A DNA stretch of 64,000 nt from Woeseia sp. (lineage in GTDB: Bacteria > Pseudomonadota > Gammaproteobacteria > Steroidobacterales > Woeseiaceae), in contig JAJFKW010000006.1 of NCBI GenBank assembly GCA_021773015.1, positions 124,001-188,000 of the forward strand, written 5' to 3'. The position numbers and the translations under genes were made by a program. The notes under the pieces were generated by a model. It was given only the letters and a program-made list of their open reading frames with translations. It made no database searches and was not told where the DNA came from. Shown here one piece after another: positions 19,679-31,679 of this stretch (position 1 is the first letter of the stretch; each line of letters starts with the position of its first letter).

Positions 19679-19707
19679 TTGCCGGACATTCGTTCAGTTC
19701 GTATGAT
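19679..19707 (+). promoter_or_regulatory. Sigma-70-type promoter for the DUF498 gene
   Basis: TTGCCG (19679-19684) and TATGAT (19702-19707) are separated by 17 bases. The -10 matches the consensus at five of six positions and the -35 at four. The predicted leader to the TTG start at 19774 is about 60 bases. No other gene lies between. Confidence 0.5.
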
Positions 19708-19773
19708 AAGGAGATCGATTTTCGCTGCGCTCAATACTAACCACAATACCGATAGGAATATATTGGAAGTCCA

Positions 19774-20139
19774 TTGAAATTTAGCCGAGAACAAATCAAT
19801 TCCCTGTCAATTCGAAAAATTGAGCGCGGCGCCATCACGATTGGCGAGCATATCTATAGCGGAAATATCGGCCTGACTCCGGCGGAAATAATTGATGATT
19901 GGCCGCTCTGCAGATTAGACGAACTCACCGAAATCAACATCCAACCAATATTGGAATTGGCACCAGAGATGATCATTATTGGCACTGGCTGGAAAAATGC
20001 GTTCGCGCCGAGAGACTTAGTGTTCGCACTTGCGCGTCGTGGTATCGGCCTCGAAGTAATGGATACGCCGGCCGCGTGCCGTACCTTTAACATTGTTGCA
20101 GGCGAAGATAGAACGCCTGGCGCCATTTTATTTATTTGA
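19774..20139 (+). CDS. Mth938-like / DUF498 family protein
   Basis: Protein of 121 residues of the Mth938-like (DUF498/DUF598) fold, related to the eukaryotic complex I assembly factor NDUFAF3. The core contains LAPEMIIIGTGWKNAFAP and VMDTPAACRTFNIVAGEDR, which are typical of the family. Translation starts at TTG (19774-19776) with GGAAGT seven bases upstream; no ATG fits. It is divergent from the rpfE-like gene and convergent with nlpD. The bacterial function is not established, and a respiratory-complex role would be inference only. Confidence 0.8.
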   Translation: MKFSREQINSLSIRKIERGAITIGEHIYSGNIGLTPAEIIDDWPLCRLDELTEINIQPILELAPEMIIIGTGWKNAFAPRDLVFALARRGIGLEVMDTPAACRTFNIVAGEDRTPGAILFI

Positions 20140-20199
20140 CACTTTTTCCCTCAGTGGGCCGATTGCTGAGGTCGCCATATTGCGCCCGATCTTCGCACG

Positions 20200-20901
20200 T
20201 CATTTTCTCGGCAGAAATTGCAGTGGATTGACGGGTTCACCATTTTTTCGAATTTCGAAGTGCAGTCGCGGTTTACGGCCCGGCCCTTCACCCATAGTCG
20301 CAATCCGCTGTCCCTGTCTTACGCTCGCACCCTCTTTGACCAGTAATTTCGAATTGTGTCCGTACGCACTTAAGTAGGTTTCGTTGTGTTTGATAATAAT
20401 GAGCTGGCCGTAGCCAATCAGCCCGCCTCCGGAATAAACAACCCTTCCTGCTGCAGCCGCGATTACCGGCTGCCCAACGCGCCCCGCAAGCAGTATTCCG
20501 GTGCCCGGCCCGGGTCGCTTGCCAAATGAGACGGCCACTTTGCCCGCGCTTGGCCAGCGCCACTTCGGCGAAGGTTGCGTGGGAATCGGCGGCAGACTTT
20601 TCGCTGGTGGGCGCACCTGTTTCGCCGCTGAAGAATTGCGCTCTGCCGTACGTTGCATGTTAGCTGGCGCCGTGAGCCGCAACACCTGACCGGGATGAAT
20701 GAGTGAGCCATTGCCCAAGCGATTCCAACGAGCGAGCGCGTTCGGGTTAAGTCCGTATCGCCAGGCAATCGCAAAAACCGTTTCCCCAGAACGAACAATA
20801 TGCTGCTGTCGCGGTGTATGGTCCCAGCGCGTCTTCGGTCCGCATCCAGTGACCAGCAACAGCAGACATGTCGCTACAATGACCTGGCGCGAGCACTTCA
20901 T
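20200..20901 (-). CDS. nlpD: Lipoprotein NlpD, LysM and degenerate M23 domains
   Basis: Outer-membrane lipoprotein that in E. coli activates amidase AmiC at the septum. From the ATG at 20901 it has a lipoprotein signal ending LLLLVTGC (lipid on Cys). A LysM domain follows (HIVRSGETVFAIAWRYGLNP to SLIHPGQVLRL), then a Pro-rich linker and a C-terminal LytM/M23 domain (SAYGHN, LHFEIRKNGEPVNP). The first two metal ligands (the HxxxD pair) are replaced in GTGILLAG, so it should be catalytically inactive like E. coli NlpD. It lies in the surE-pcm-yqaA-nlpD series, but no rpoS follows. Confidence 0.9.
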   Translation of the reverse strand: MKCSRQVIVATCLLLLVTGCGPKTRWDHTPRQQHIVRSGETVFAIAWRYGLNPNALARWNRLGNGSLIHPGQVLRLTAPANMQRTAERNSSAAKQVRPPAKSLPPIPTQPSPKWRWPSAGKVAVSFGKRPGPGTGILLAGRVGQPVIAAAAGRVVYSGGGLIGYGQLIIIKHNETYLSAYGHNSKLLVKEGASVRQGQRIATMGEGPGRKPRLHFEIRKNGEPVNPLQFLPRK

Positions 20902-20935
20902 TGTTATCGGATTACCTCCACGGCGCTGCCACATT

Positions 20936-21526
20936 TCATCGAAGCGTCAACCAGCTAATCACTGCGACGGACAATGCAACGACCGCCCAACCTATGCGCT
21001 CAATGTAGCGCGGCAACAATTCCTGCATCTTGTCGCCGCCGGCCACAATCAGTCCGGAGACAAGAAAGAATCGTGCGCCCCGACCGATCAGTGACGCGAC
21101 GATAAACCCAGGCAAATTTAGCGCAACCGCGCCAGCGGTAATCGTGAATATTTTATACGGAATCGGCGAGAATCCAGCGACAAACACGGCCCATACTCCG
21201 TACTGGCTAAACCACTCACGACCAATCAAATAAGCTTCCCAATAGTGCGTGGTCTGCAACCACGGCTCGATGGCGTCGAATAAAAAATGGCCGATAAAGT
21301 AGCCCAGGATGCCACCAGCTAATGATGCAATGGTGGTAACCAGAGCAAACCGCCAAGCTTTAATACGGTCAGCGAGACACATCGGTGCCAACATCACGTC
21401 GGGCGGAATAGGAAAAAACGAAGACTCTGCAAAACTAAGCGCCGCAAGGTAGCGAATAGCGTGTCGATGCTGCGCCCAGCCGATAACGCGCCGATAAAGA
21501 GGTTCAAATAGTTTCACTGCCAGCAC
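20936..21526 (-). CDS. yqaA: YqaA family (DedA/VTT-like) membrane protein
   Basis: Inner-membrane protein of 196 residues with several hydrophobic segments, for example IASLAGGILGYFIGHFLF and VWAVFVAGFSPIPYKIFTI. The FSPIPYK motif and the E-S-S-F-F-P-I-P-P-D-V block are typical of the DedA-like YqaA family. DedA relatives are lipid scramblases or transporters; YqaA itself has no firm role. It starts with GTG (21526 or the in-frame GTG nine bases on) right after a small hairpin. It is often found between pcm and nlpD in this class. Confidence 0.88.
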   Translation of the reverse strand: MLAVKLFEPLYRRVIGWAQHRHAIRYLAALSFAESSFFPIPPDVMLAPMCLADRIKAWRFALVTTIASLAGGILGYFIGHFLFDAIEPWLQTTHYWEAYLIGREWFSQYGVWAVFVAGFSPIPYKIFTITAGAVALNLPGFIVASLIGRGARFFLVSGLIVAGGDKMQELLPRYIERIGWAVVALSVAVISWLTLR

Positions 21527-21532
21527 TCTTGC

Positions 21533-21550
21533 CGGTGGCTAGCGCCACCG
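21533..21550. other. Perfect 7-bp hairpin just upstream of yqaA
   Basis: CGGTGGC-TAGC-GCCACCG forms a perfect 7-bp stem with a 4-base loop. It ends seven bases before the yqaA start on the minus strand. No T-run follows on either strand, so it is not a standard terminator. It could mask the ribosome site or be incidental. It adjoins a strongly AT-rich stretch (about 21551-21620). Confidence 0.5.
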
Positions 21551-21689
21551 TATGATAGTATTTCGAGTTAAGTATAATATCTGATTGAATTTAATTCAGT
21601 TTATATATTCTCTTAGCTCGATCTGAGCCTACAGTTCGGCTGCATCCACGCGATAAATTAAGTGGACAAAGCGAACGTCCGCGTGCCAA

Positions 21690-22349
21690 TCAGGTGCCCT
21701 TTACCAGCGGCACAAAACTCACAGCACCAAGTGTATTACGCTCGAAATGATCCGCTTGATGGATGACAACATTGAGTTCTTGGCGCCCACTGGGTCCGAC
21801 AGGAATCACCAAGCGGCCTCCCGGCGCGAGTTGCTCTAACAATGTTCGCGGCAGTTCATCCGCCGCAGCCGCTACGATGATGCCATCGTAGGGACCGTAC
21901 TTTCGCCATCCTGCCCAGCCATCGCCAAGCCGGTACTGAACATTGTGGATTTCAAGCTGGCGCAGCCGCCGCTTCGTTTTCCGCAGCAAATCCGGTATTC
22001 GTTCGACCGTGAAAATCTTTTTGACTAATGGCGCCAATACCGCGGTTTGATAGCCACATCCGGTGCCAATCTCAAGAATATTTTCACCGTCAAAACCACT
22101 TAGCAGCGCCTCCGTCATGCGTGCAACGATAAACGGCTGGCTAATCGTTTGGCCCAATCCGATAGGTAACGCCGTATCCTCATACGCCCGGCTGGCCAGT
22201 GCCTCGTCGACGAATAAATGTCGCGGTACACGACGAATTTGCTGCAATACGTCGTTAGATTGAATGCCTTGTTCTCTCAACCGGCTAACCAATCGATCGC
22301 GCGTACGCGCGCTCGTCATACCAATGCCCTGGATCTGGTCCGGCTTCAC
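21690..22349 (-). CDS. pcm: Protein-L-isoaspartate O-methyltransferase
   Basis: SAM-dependent enzyme that methylates isoaspartyl residues to start repair of aged proteins. It contains [20 protein letters not shown], the SAM-binding loop [18 protein letters not shown] and [16 protein letters not shown]. The GTG at 22347-22349 overlaps the surE stop (GTGA) and gives 219 residues. An internal ATG at 22319 gives 209, closer to E. coli. A longer open frame to 22499 is a surE shadow. The surE-pcm pair is conserved. Confidence 0.96.
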   Translation of the reverse strand: MKPDQIQGIGMTSARTRDRLVSRLREQGIQSNDVLQQIRRVPRHLFVDEALASRAYEDTALPIGLGQTISQPFIVARMTEALLSGFDGENILEIGTGCGYQTAVLAPLVKKIFTVERIPDLLRKTKRRLRQLEIHNVQYRLGDGWAGWRKYGPYDGIIVAAAADELPRTLLEQLAPGGRLVIPVGPSGRQELNVVIHQADHFERNTLGAVSFVPLVKGT

Positions 22350-23092
22350 AACGTCTCTAACCACGCTGCGACGTCCGGCAGCGCCTCGTGACGCGTCAGA
22401 TCGACTTTTAGTGGCGTTACCGACACATAGCCTGCATCGACCGCCGCAAAGTCTGTGCCGGGGCCCGCATCCTGCCCCTCGCCAGCGGGGCCAATCCAAT
22501 AAATGGAATGCCCTCGAGGATCTTGCTCACGAACCATCGGTTCGGAACGGTGGCGAAAGCCTAAGCGCGTGGATCGCACGCCGAGCAATTCAGTGAAGGG
22601 TAGATCCGGCACATTCACGTTAAGAACGACATCCGAGTCAAGTGGATTTGATTGCAAATGCCCGACAATATTCGCCGCAACTTTGGCTGCCGCGACATGA
22701 TTTACGCCGTGCTCGCCACTAAGCGAAACGGCGACTGCGGGAAGACCCAGAAACCTCCCCTCCATCGCTGCAGCGACAGTACCGGAGTAGATAACATCAT
22801 CTCCCAGATTCGCCCCATGGTTGACGCCAGACACCACGATATCTGGGTCAAATTCCAGAAACCCAGACAGCGCGAGGTGCACACAATCGGATGGCGTGCC
22901 ATTCACGAAGTAGCGATCCGTTTCAACGGCGTGAATGCGCAACGGCGCATGCAATGTTAGCGAATTACTGGCTCCGCTATGATTTCGATCCGGTGCTACG
23001 ACAACGACATCGGCAATCGTCGACAATTCGGCAGCGAGCGCGTTAATACCCTTCGCAAGATATCCGTCGTCATTACTTACTAGTATTTTCAC
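22346..23092 (-). CDS. surE: 5'/3'-nucleotidase SurE
   Basis: Survival protein E, a metal-dependent nucleoside monophosphate phosphatase. From the GTG at 23090-23092 it has 248 residues, opening [16 protein letters not shown] with the DD metal motif. Later it has [12 protein letters not shown] and [18 protein letters not shown]. Upstream in-frame codons to 23143 lack family sequence. It is divergent from smr and coupled to pcm by a 4-base overlap. Confidence 0.97.
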   Translation of the reverse strand: MKILVSNDDGYLAKGINALAAELSTIADVVVVAPDRNHSGASNSLTLHAPLRIHAVETDRYFVNGTPSDCVHLALSGFLEFDPDIVVSGVNHGANLGDDVIYSGTVAAAMEGRFLGLPAVAVSLSGEHGVNHVAAAKVAANIVGHLQSNPLDSDVVLNVNVPDLPFTELLGVRSTRLGFRHRSEPMVREQDPRGHSIYWIGPAGEGQDAGPGTDFAAVDAGYVSVTPLKVDLTRHEALPDVAAWLETL

Positions 23093-23146
23093 TTCATCAT
23101 TGCGACTGGTTTGGTTATTCTCAATCCCAGGCGGGTCGCCCACTTA

Positions 23147-23175
23147 TTGGCTCTGTACAAGGCGCTCACTATACT
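23147..23175 (+). promoter_or_regulatory. Sigma-70-type promoter for smr
   Basis: TTGGCT (23147-23152) and TATACT (23170-23175) are 17 bases apart. The -10 matches the consensus at five of six positions and the -35 at four. It would start transcription near 23182. This supports the internal ATG at 23238 over the ATG at 23178 as the smr start. Confidence 0.5.
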
Positions 23176-23237
23176 GAATGTTCGACCGACACCATAGCCG
23201 GTGCGATCGATTACCGGGGCATATTGACGAATTTCAA

Positions 23238-23804
23238 ATGGCAAAAAAATCCGATTCCGACGAAGCAGAGGTTCAGGCAGGCGACGATGCAGCACTTTTT
23301 CGCCAAGCCGTGGCCGGCGCACGCCCGATCCAGCATACGCCTCGTGCGATGCATAATAATCGTGTAGTGCCCAAAGCTCGATTTTCGCGAGCTGAGCAGC
23401 GCACCGTACTCGATGAAAGTCTGGCAGGCGACTATGACGAAAGGGAAATCGATAGCGCACAAGCATTACGATTTTGTCGCGCCGCTGTCGGCAAGAAGAC
23501 CATGCGCAAATTATCGCGCGGCAGCTTTGCCGTGCAAGATGAGCTTGACCTGCACGGGATGAATGTTAGTGAGGCACAACTTGCATTGCAGGAGTTCATC
23601 AACGATGCCTACCGACGCGGATTTGGCTGCGTGCGAATCATCCATGGCAAGGGACTTGGGTCCGGTGAGCGCGGTCCGGTTCTAAAGCCGAAAGTCGCCA
23701 GCCTGCTGCGCCGCTGGCCGCCGGTCCTGGCGTTCGTGTCGGCGCGTCAAGTCGACGGTGGTACGGGTGCCGTTTACGTGCTTTTGGATAGTGACGTCGA
23801 ATAG
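23238..23804 (+). CDS. Smr domain protein (SmrA/B-like)
   Basis: Protein of 188 residues from the ATG at 23238. The C-terminal Smr domain begins DELDLHGMNVSEAQLALQEF and contains RIIHGKGLGSGERGPVLK and GGTGAVYVLLD, the typical LDLHG and HGKG motifs. The N-terminal part is charged. Smr proteins are nucleases; E. coli SmrB cuts mRNA at collided ribosomes, and whether this one does the same is not decided by sequence. It converges on truD with a 15-base gap. Confidence 0.88.
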   Translation: MAKKSDSDEAEVQAGDDAALFRQAVAGARPIQHTPRAMHNNRVVPKARFSRAEQRTVLDESLAGDYDEREIDSAQALRFCRAAVGKKTMRKLSRGSFAVQDELDLHGMNVSEAQLALQEFINDAYRRGFGCVRIIHGKGLGSGERGPVLKPKVASLLRRWPPVLAFVSARQVDGGTGAVYVLLDSDVE

Positions 23805-23819
23805 CTCGGTCGCTGAGAA

Positions 23820-24812
23820 TTAGTAATCAACCAGTTCACGCAGAACGCTGGTGGCATAGCCGCCTCTGCTTAACTCGAATGACAACTCCAAAACGTCATC
23901 TGCATAATTCCATTTGAGGTTTCGTGCTGGCAATCTCAACGCTCGCCGAGATGCCGTTGCGTGGCGGCCCAAATCAACGGCCATTACCGCGTAGGCTTCA
24001 TCCTCCGGCGTTTCCGTTGTGCCCTTTCCCCATAAGGGTCCGGACGGATGAATATCCATCTGCAAGCAGCGCCGCTCAAGATCGTCATCCATCGCGTCGA
24101 CGGAGAAAACGCTACCGGAGCCGTCCAGCGCCGCAATGTCGCCGTCGTGCAGCGTGTTCCATGTCCTACCTACGACACGCACCGCCAAATAATCGTTAAA
24201 CAGCAGCGAACGCGCCGCAGATATTGCAATCGAGCGTTTCTCTCGTGCCAATCGTTTTCCGGCGAAAAGGCTCGTGGCAAGCGCGATATTTCTGCCTTCG
24301 ATACCGAACCGCTGCTCGCCAAAATAATTCGGTACGCCAATGTCTGCAAGGATAGAAAGGCGCTCATTCAATTGCCCACGGTCTGTTACAAGCTTTCGCA
24401 AGACTATCGAAAAGTGATTGCTGCTATGTGCGCCGCGCCTGAGCTTTCGAGAATTACGTGTCACTTGCAGTATGCGTACGCCATCAGGATCGAAGGTCTG
24501 CCAATCCGCTGTCGGTCCACCAGGACGCCTAACGCTAAACCACTGGCAAGTCACAGCATGCCGGTCCTTCAATCCAGAATAGCCAACATCACGCGCTGCA
24601 ATGCCAGCGAATGCTGCTAGCTGCCGCGCGAGCCAAGCAGTATTGGTTTCGCGTTTCTCGATGAACAAGAAATCGTGTTCCCCGCAACCGTCCGGCTCGA
24701 ACCCAAGCTGCTCAATGACAGCAAAGTCATCCGCTGTGTGGCGGATTACGGCGTGAGCTAGCGGCCCGCCATGCGCGCAGCCCCAGCGATTTCGCATCGT
24801 ACTGAAATTCAA
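23820..24812 (-). CDS. truD: tRNA pseudouridine synthase D
   Basis: Makes pseudouridine at position 13 of tRNA-Glu. It has 330 residues. The catalytic Asp is in VGYSGLKDRHAVTCQWFSV, followed by the TruD-specific insertion (NYFGEQRFGIEGRN). It lies directly after ftsB with a 33-base gap, where many gammaproteobacteria have ispD and ispF in between. It is followed by the convergent smr and the surE-pcm unit. Confidence 0.96.
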   Translation of the reverse strand: MNFSTMRNRWGCAHGGPLAHAVIRHTADDFAVIEQLGFEPDGCGEHDFLFIEKRETNTAWLARQLAAFAGIAARDVGYSGLKDRHAVTCQWFSVRRPGGPTADWQTFDPDGVRILQVTRNSRKLRRGAHSSNHFSIVLRKLVTDRGQLNERLSILADIGVPNYFGEQRFGIEGRNIALATSLFAGKRLAREKRSIAISAARSLLFNDYLAVRVVGRTWNTLHDGDIAALDGSGSVFSVDAMDDDLERRCLQMDIHPSGPLWGKGTTETPEDEAYAVMAVDLGRHATASRRALRLPARNLKWNYADDVLELSFELSRGGYATSVLRELVDY

Positions 24813-24845
24813 AAGAAGTCGGCCACGTACGCGGCGAAGGACGCC

Positions 24846-25133
24846 TCAGTCGGACAAGGCAGCGGCCGGCACAACTTGATAAAAAGTCTCATTCTTGCCA
24901 ATCATGCCAAGATTGGTGCGTGCCCGCTCTTCGGCCGCTTCGCGTCGCTGTTTCAGGTTGATGACCTCCGCCTCCAACGCATGATTACGGTCAATCAGAT
25001 CTTGGTTTTGCACTCGTTGCTGATTTACCGCAAGACGTAGCGCGCGCGTTTTGCCGTAGCCGTCCGCGGTAAACCAGAGTTGCAGCTGCATGCTGCCTCC
25101 GGCAATGATCAGTAAAGCGATGAGCCCGCGCAT
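24846..25133 (-). CDS. ftsB: Cell division protein FtsB
   Basis: Bitopic divisome protein that forms a complex with FtsL and FtsQ. It has 95 residues from the ATG at 25133 (a TTG at 25142 is also possible). A single N-terminal transmembrane helix (RGLIALLIIAGGSMQLQLWF) is followed by a coiled coil rich in Gln, Asn and Glu (NQQRVQNQDLIDRNHALEAE). The C-terminal segment ERARTNLGMIGKNETFYQVV matches the family (R...LGM...ET). It sits 24 bases after eno, the conserved eno-ftsB order. Confidence 0.94.
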   Translation of the reverse strand: MRGLIALLIIAGGSMQLQLWFTADGYGKTRALRLAVNQQRVQNQDLIDRNHALEAEVINLKQRREAAEERARTNLGMIGKNETFYQVVPAAALSD

Positions 25134-25157
25134 TGTCGTCAATTTGTTCCTTTGTGC

Positions 25158-26450
<1,293 letters not shown>

Positions 26451-26532
26451 TTACTGTCTACTGCTCCGATAAATGCACTGCCCGAGGCCACGCGCGCGAT
26501 GAAATGATGTTGGATACATTAGGTACAGCGCG

Positions 26533-29033
<2,501 letters not shown>

Positions 29034-29245
29034 CTATTAACTGACTGCAATCAAGTACTCGGCACAACTCGTACTGAGTCGCACTTGTCGCTTCTTCCAA
29101 ATCAAATGAGTCTGCGATTTGTCACAGATTCGACGATTGCAGAGGAGAAAAATGCAGTTCCGTCATTTGAGTAAAGACGGTGTTGCAAGTTAACAGATCG
29201 GCGCTCGGCAGACAATCCGCATAGGCAGCGATTGCGCCCATCCCG

Positions 29246-30580
29246 CTAATACAATGACGGATGCCCCGACCAAACGATGGCTAAGCCATCTGCTTCGTAG
29301 GCATCAGCCGCAATGAATAGATCGGCAACCGCGACCAGGTCCTGCCCCGCATAGAGCAGCGGAATTTCATCCCGCATCCACGGCACTACAGCTTCCTGCT
29401 GCAGAAGTTTTTTCAGTTTAAAGGTGTGTGTATGGCCATGCGGTTGAATCGATTCCCCACCGCACCGAAATCGCACCTCCAGTCCGCTTTGCAAGAGCGC
29501 ATTTCGCACCCCGCCAGAGGCATGTTTTGCGCATGCGATCCGGCCCAGATTGCCCAGCGACAAATCGCCACTGTCGCGCCGCAAAGTCATGGCGGCACTT
29601 GGCATTTCGCGAGATGCTGAGCTGAGCAAGTAAATACGCTCGCGATAACGACGCACCTCTGCGCCACGCCAGCGCACCAGTGGCTCTGCATCTTGCCGTG
29701 CCGGTACCAATTCCTGCAGTATTTGACTTAACCTGGTTGACGGCGCGGCGGGTAATCCGCCAAGGTAGATGGCCCGGCGCAGGACGTTACGCTGGCGTGG
29801 TTCGGACAATTGACGCAAACCAACAGTATCGATACTGCTTCCGTCACCGAGCTGCAGCAGGTCAAGATCTGCAAGCTCGCCCAGCAACTCGCGGGCTTCG
29901 CTCGCCAAAACGCTACTTCGCGCGAGTCGCTTGTTGGCGGCAGGCCAACGTTGGTAAATCAATGGCAAAATGGCGTGCCGCAAATAATTGCGATCAAAAC
30001 GCAAGGCAGTATTGGTCGGGTCGTCCACATAGGCAATCTGCTCACCGTCAATGTAGGACATCAACTCGCTACGCGACAAGTCCAATAAGGGCCGCATTAA
30101 CCAACCTTTTGCAAATCTTTGCGACGCGCCGATACCCGCCAGTCCGTCAACACCGCTGCCGCGCAACAAATTCAACAACACGGATTCTGCCTGGTCATCT
30201 TGATGGTGAGCGGTAAGCAGCCAGTCATCTGCCAATAGGTATTCTCGGAACGCCGCATAGCGCGCGTCTCTGGCCGCTGCCTCCAAGCCAAAGCCAGACT
30301 GCTTATCGACTGGCGCATGTAGGACGTGAAAGTCTGCGCCCAATGACGCTGCGACATTCTGACAATGCATTTGCCATTCATTAGCCGCATCCTGAAGACC
30401 ATGATTAACATAGACGGCAACGCAGGTAACGTTGTCTTCGGCGATTGCCTTGGTCAGCGCATGCAGCAGTGCCGTCGAATCGGCGCCGCCACTAAATGCG
30501 ACAACGTAGCGCGCAGGTAATCCTGCCCACCGCATGTTCTTGAGCTGCTCATGCAATTGTTTCGGCGTCAGGTTCTTCAT
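29246..30580 (-). CDS. tilS: tRNA(Ile)-lysidine synthase
   Basis: Adds lysine to C34 of tRNA-Ile(CAU), allowing AUA reading. It has 444 residues. The N-terminal PP-loop is VVAFSGGADSTALLHAL, followed by LLTAHHQDDQAESVLLNLLRG-type sequence, and a substrate-binding C-terminal domain ends FIAADAYEADGLAIVWSG. It follows accA by 98 bases in the usual accA-tilS order. Confidence 0.96.
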   Translation of the reverse strand: MKNLTPKQLHEQLKNMRWAGLPARYVVAFSGGADSTALLHALTKAIAEDNVTCVAVYVNHGLQDAANEWQMHCQNVAASLGADFHVLHAPVDKQSGFGLEAAARDARYAAFREYLLADDWLLTAHHQDDQAESVLLNLLRGSGVDGLAGIGASQRFAKGWLMRPLLDLSRSELMSYIDGEQIAYVDDPTNTALRFDRNYLRHAILPLIYQRWPAANKRLARSSVLASEARELLGELADLDLLQLGDGSSIDTVGLRQLSEPRQRNVLRRAIYLGGLPAAPSTRLSQILQELVPARQDAEPLVRWRGAEVRRYRERIYLLSSASREMPSAAMTLRRDSGDLSLGNLGRIACAKHASGGVRNALLQSGLEVRFRCGGESIQPHGHTHTFKLKKLLQQEAVVPWMRDEIPLLYAGQDLVAVADLFIAADAYEADGLAIVWSGHPSLY

Positions 30581-30678
30581 CGACTATGCTGTTGATTGCT
30601 GCGTATGCCTACCGGCGCCCACGCCTAGCCCGTTCATCCGATGAATCCACAAACTGGGATTGCGACACGGCGGTCGAA

Positions 30679-31638
30679 TCAGGACTCCTTAAATTGGCCG
30701 AAGCCAGATAATCTGCGCTGCCGTTCCACAAGTATTTGCTCAATATCCAGCTTGTCCAACTCGTCTAGACTGTTGAGCAGGGCATTCCGAACGACGTCTG
30801 CAGCGGCAGCTGGATTTCGGTGTGCGGCGCCCAAGGGTTCTGGCAAAACATCGTCTACCAACTCAAACTTGCTTAGGCTTTCTGCCGTGATGCGCATTGC
30901 GGCCGCCGCATCTTCGGCTTTTTCCGCACTTTTCCAGAGAATTGACGCGCAACCTTCCGGCGAGATAACCGAATAGATGCTGTACTGCAACATCATCAAT
31001 CGATCACCTACACCAATCGCCAATGCGCCACCGGAACCGCCCTCGCCAATCACGACACTTACGATAGGCGTGCGCAAGCGCGCCATCAAGTACAAACTAT
31101 AGGCAATTGCTTCACTCTGGCCACGCTCTTCTGCGCCGACGCCCGGATAGGCTCCTGGCGTATCAATGAAGGTAACGATCGGCAACGAAAATTTCGCCGC
31201 CATTCTCATCAAACGTTGGGCCTTGCGATAGCCTTCAGGTTTCGGCATACCGTAATTGCGCCGCACGCGCTCTTTGGTATCGCGACCTTTTTGATGGCCG
31301 ATAAACATGATTCGGCGGCCATCAATATGACCGACGCCGCCAATGATCGCAGGATCGTCCGCGTACATTCGATCGCCATGCAATTCTTGAAAATCCGGCG
31401 CGATTGATTGCAAATAATCGGCAGTGTAGGGACGCATCGGATGGCGCGCGATTTGCGCGATTTGCCAAGCACTCAACTTCGAAAAAATGCTGCGTGTCAG
31501 CGACTCACTCTTTTCTTTGAGTCGCGCAACTTCCTCGTTGATATTGACCTCTGCATCATCGCCAACGAAGCGTAATTCTTCGATTTTCGCCTCGAGTTCA
31601 GCGATCGGCTGTTCGAAATCAAGAAACTTTAAATCCAT
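30679..31638 (-). CDS. accA: Acetyl-CoA carboxylase carboxyltransferase subunit alpha
   Basis: Alpha subunit of the carboxyltransferase that makes malonyl-CoA for fatty-acid synthesis. It has 319 residues, with an N-terminal helix ([20 protein letters not shown]) and a crotonase-like fold containing [38 protein letters not shown] and [19 protein letters not shown]. It lies 41 bases after dnaE, as in many gammaproteobacteria. Confidence 0.98.
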   Translation of the reverse strand: MDLKFLDFEQPIAELEAKIEELRFVGDDAEVNINEEVARLKEKSESLTRSIFSKLSAWQIAQIARHPMRPYTADYLQSIAPDFQELHGDRMYADDPAIIGGVGHIDGRRIMFIGHQKGRDTKERVRRNYGMPKPEGYRKAQRLMRMAAKFSLPIVTFIDTPGAYPGVGAEERGQSEAIAYSLYLMARLRTPIVSVVIGEGGSGGALAIGVGDRLMMLQYSIYSVISPEGCASILWKSAEKAEDAAAAMRITAESLSKFELVDDVLPEPLGAAHRNPAAAADVVRNALLNSLDELDKLDIEQILVERQRRLSGFGQFKES

Positions 31639-31679
31639 AGACGTATTTGGAGCATAGTCAACGACAACTGACCGGCACC

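Noticed and set aside
20149-20171. Hairpin CCTCAG/CTGAGG between the DUF498 gene and nlpD as a bidirectional terminator
   Set aside because: The 6-bp stem is perfect, but no T-run follows on either strand and the loop is 11 bases. Support is too weak.
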